Of a stretch of 14,246 nucleotides of DNA, positions 14,027 through 14,246 are shown in pieces; position 1 is the stretch's first letter, and every line of letters starts with the position of its first letter. The stretch is from contig JAODNB010000062.1 in assembly GCA_025464795.1 (NCBI GenBank), positions 1 to 14,246 of the forward strand, given 5' to 3'. The notes beneath the pieces are model-generated. The model was not told the origin of the DNA. It made no database searches and saw only the letters and a list, made by a program, of their open reading frames with translations. The translations under genes and the position numbers were made by a program. This DNA comes from Frankiales bacterium. Its GTDB lineage: Bacteria > Actinomycetota > Actinomycetes > Mycobacteriales > SCTD01.

Positions 14027-14109
14027 CCACTTGTCTCACGAAACCCTGTTCCAGAGGGCGTTCTGGCCCCGAAAAAGGGCTGATCAACAGGGTTTCGTGA
14101 GACAGGTGG
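14027..14109. repeat. 24-bp inverted repeat with structured 35-nt loop (palindromic element or terminator)
   Basis: The arms at 14027-14050 and 14086-14109 are reverse complements at 23 of 24 positions. The only mismatch (14031/14105) is T against G, which would still pair as U-G in RNA. The left arm core is GTCTCACGAAACCCTGTT. The loop holds a second hairpin (CCAGAG 14051-14056 with TTCTGG 14061-14066, loop GGCG) and a weaker one (CCC 14067-14069 with GGG 14077-14079 around an A-rich loop). The element starts one base after the dioxygenase stop. The trinucleotide GAG flanks both ends (14024-14026, 14110-14112), which could be a 3-bp target duplication or chance. There is no T-tract, so a classic intrinsic terminator is not shown. 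A dispersed MITE/REP-like element, a hairpin terminator or an mRNA-stabilising 3' structure are all possible. Confidence 0.9.
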
Positions 14110-14113
14110 GAGT

Positions 14114-14246
14114 GTGGAGAACCGCGCCGCCTCGCAGCCCCGTTTCGGCGATGCTCTCGCGATGGAGATCCCGGAGGTGGCGGCTGGTCAGCGGCGGCTG
14201 TTCACGCGCAGGGACGTCCCGAACGAGAGCGCGTTCGCCTGGGCAC
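14114..14246 (+). CDS. Start of a possible AbiEi/DUF559-type protein, partial (runs off window)
   Basis: An open frame of 44 codons from GTG 14114 continues past the window edge. An internal in-frame ATG lies at 14162. The piece after that ATG, IPEVAAGQRRLFTRRDVP, resembles the short winged-helix N-terminus (A-a-x-Q-x-G-l-F-T-R-x-x-A) of actinobacterial AbiEi-type antitoxin-domain and DUF559 proteins, which are often scattered in intergenic-repeat-rich accessory regions. AGGTGGG (14104-14110) lies only 3 nt from GTG 14114, a short spacing, and part of it is in the right arm of the inverted repeat. ATG 14162 has no Shine-Dalgarno. The start and the family assignment are both tentative because only the first residues are seen. 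Confidence 0.5.
   Translation, partial: MENRAASQPRFGDALAMEIPEVAAGQRRLFTRRDVPNESAFAWA

Noticed and set aside
14027..14109. CRISPR repeat or integrase attachment site
   Set aside because: There is only one inverted pair, no direct-repeat array, no recombinase and no tRNA gene nearby.
14027..14109. Classic intrinsic terminator for the dioxygenase gene
   Set aside because: The stem is strong but no T-tract follows it, and the loop is long and itself structured. It is kept as an open possibility only.

Overview
The window is very GC-rich (about 70% by eye). Codons strongly prefer G or C in the third position, several genes start with GTG, and many lack a Shine-Dalgarno sequence. Together with the family content (DUF3516 helicase, DUF4192 protein, wax ester synthase/DGAT-like acyltransferase, SRPBCC protein), this points to a chromosomal segment of a high-GC actinobacterium. 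The genus cannot be read from the sequence. I see no insertion sequence, prophage, CRISPR array, tRNA or rRNA.

Left part (1-4846): three tightly packed minus-strand genes read leftwards. They are a DEAD-box RNA helicase with a basic disordered tail, a Ski2-like DUF3516 helicase 2 nt after it, and the start of a small coiled-coil protein overlapping the latter by 4 nt. A SpoU/TrmH-family RNA 2'-O-methyltransferase diverges from the DEAD-box gene across a 27-bp gap. This block reads as an RNA-metabolism neighbourhood.

Middle part (4822-11383): a DUF4192 protein lies tail-to-tail with the methyltransferase. A six-helix membrane protein resembling the membrane half of cation-diffusion facilitators diverges from it. 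A full-length HrpA-type DEAH RNA helicase follows on the minus strand, and upstream of it is a membrane-anchored protein with a Gly/Pro/Gln-rich linker and a small beta-rich domain. A Nudix hydrolase diverges from that last gene.

Right part (11376-14246): a wax ester synthase/diacylglycerol acyltransferase-like gene is translationally coupled (1-nt overlap) to an upstream SRPBCC lipid-binding-fold gene. Tryptophan 2,3-dioxygenase, in an unusually short form with all expected active-site residues, diverges from this pair through a 29-bp spacer. That spacer carries two overlapping candidate -10 elements placed for leaderless transcripts. Immediately after the dioxygenase stop is a 24-bp inverted repeat with a structured 35-nt loop. 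It ends a few bases before a gene that runs off the window and looks like the winged-helix start of an AbiEi/DUF559-type protein.

Most of the window is ordinary housekeeping actinobacterial sequence. I did not find a convincing new multi-gene system. The strongest unexplained signal is the inverted repeat at 14027-14109. The compact dioxygenase, the stripped-down CDF-like membrane protein and the small coiled-coil protein coupled to the DUF3516 helicase are secondary leads.
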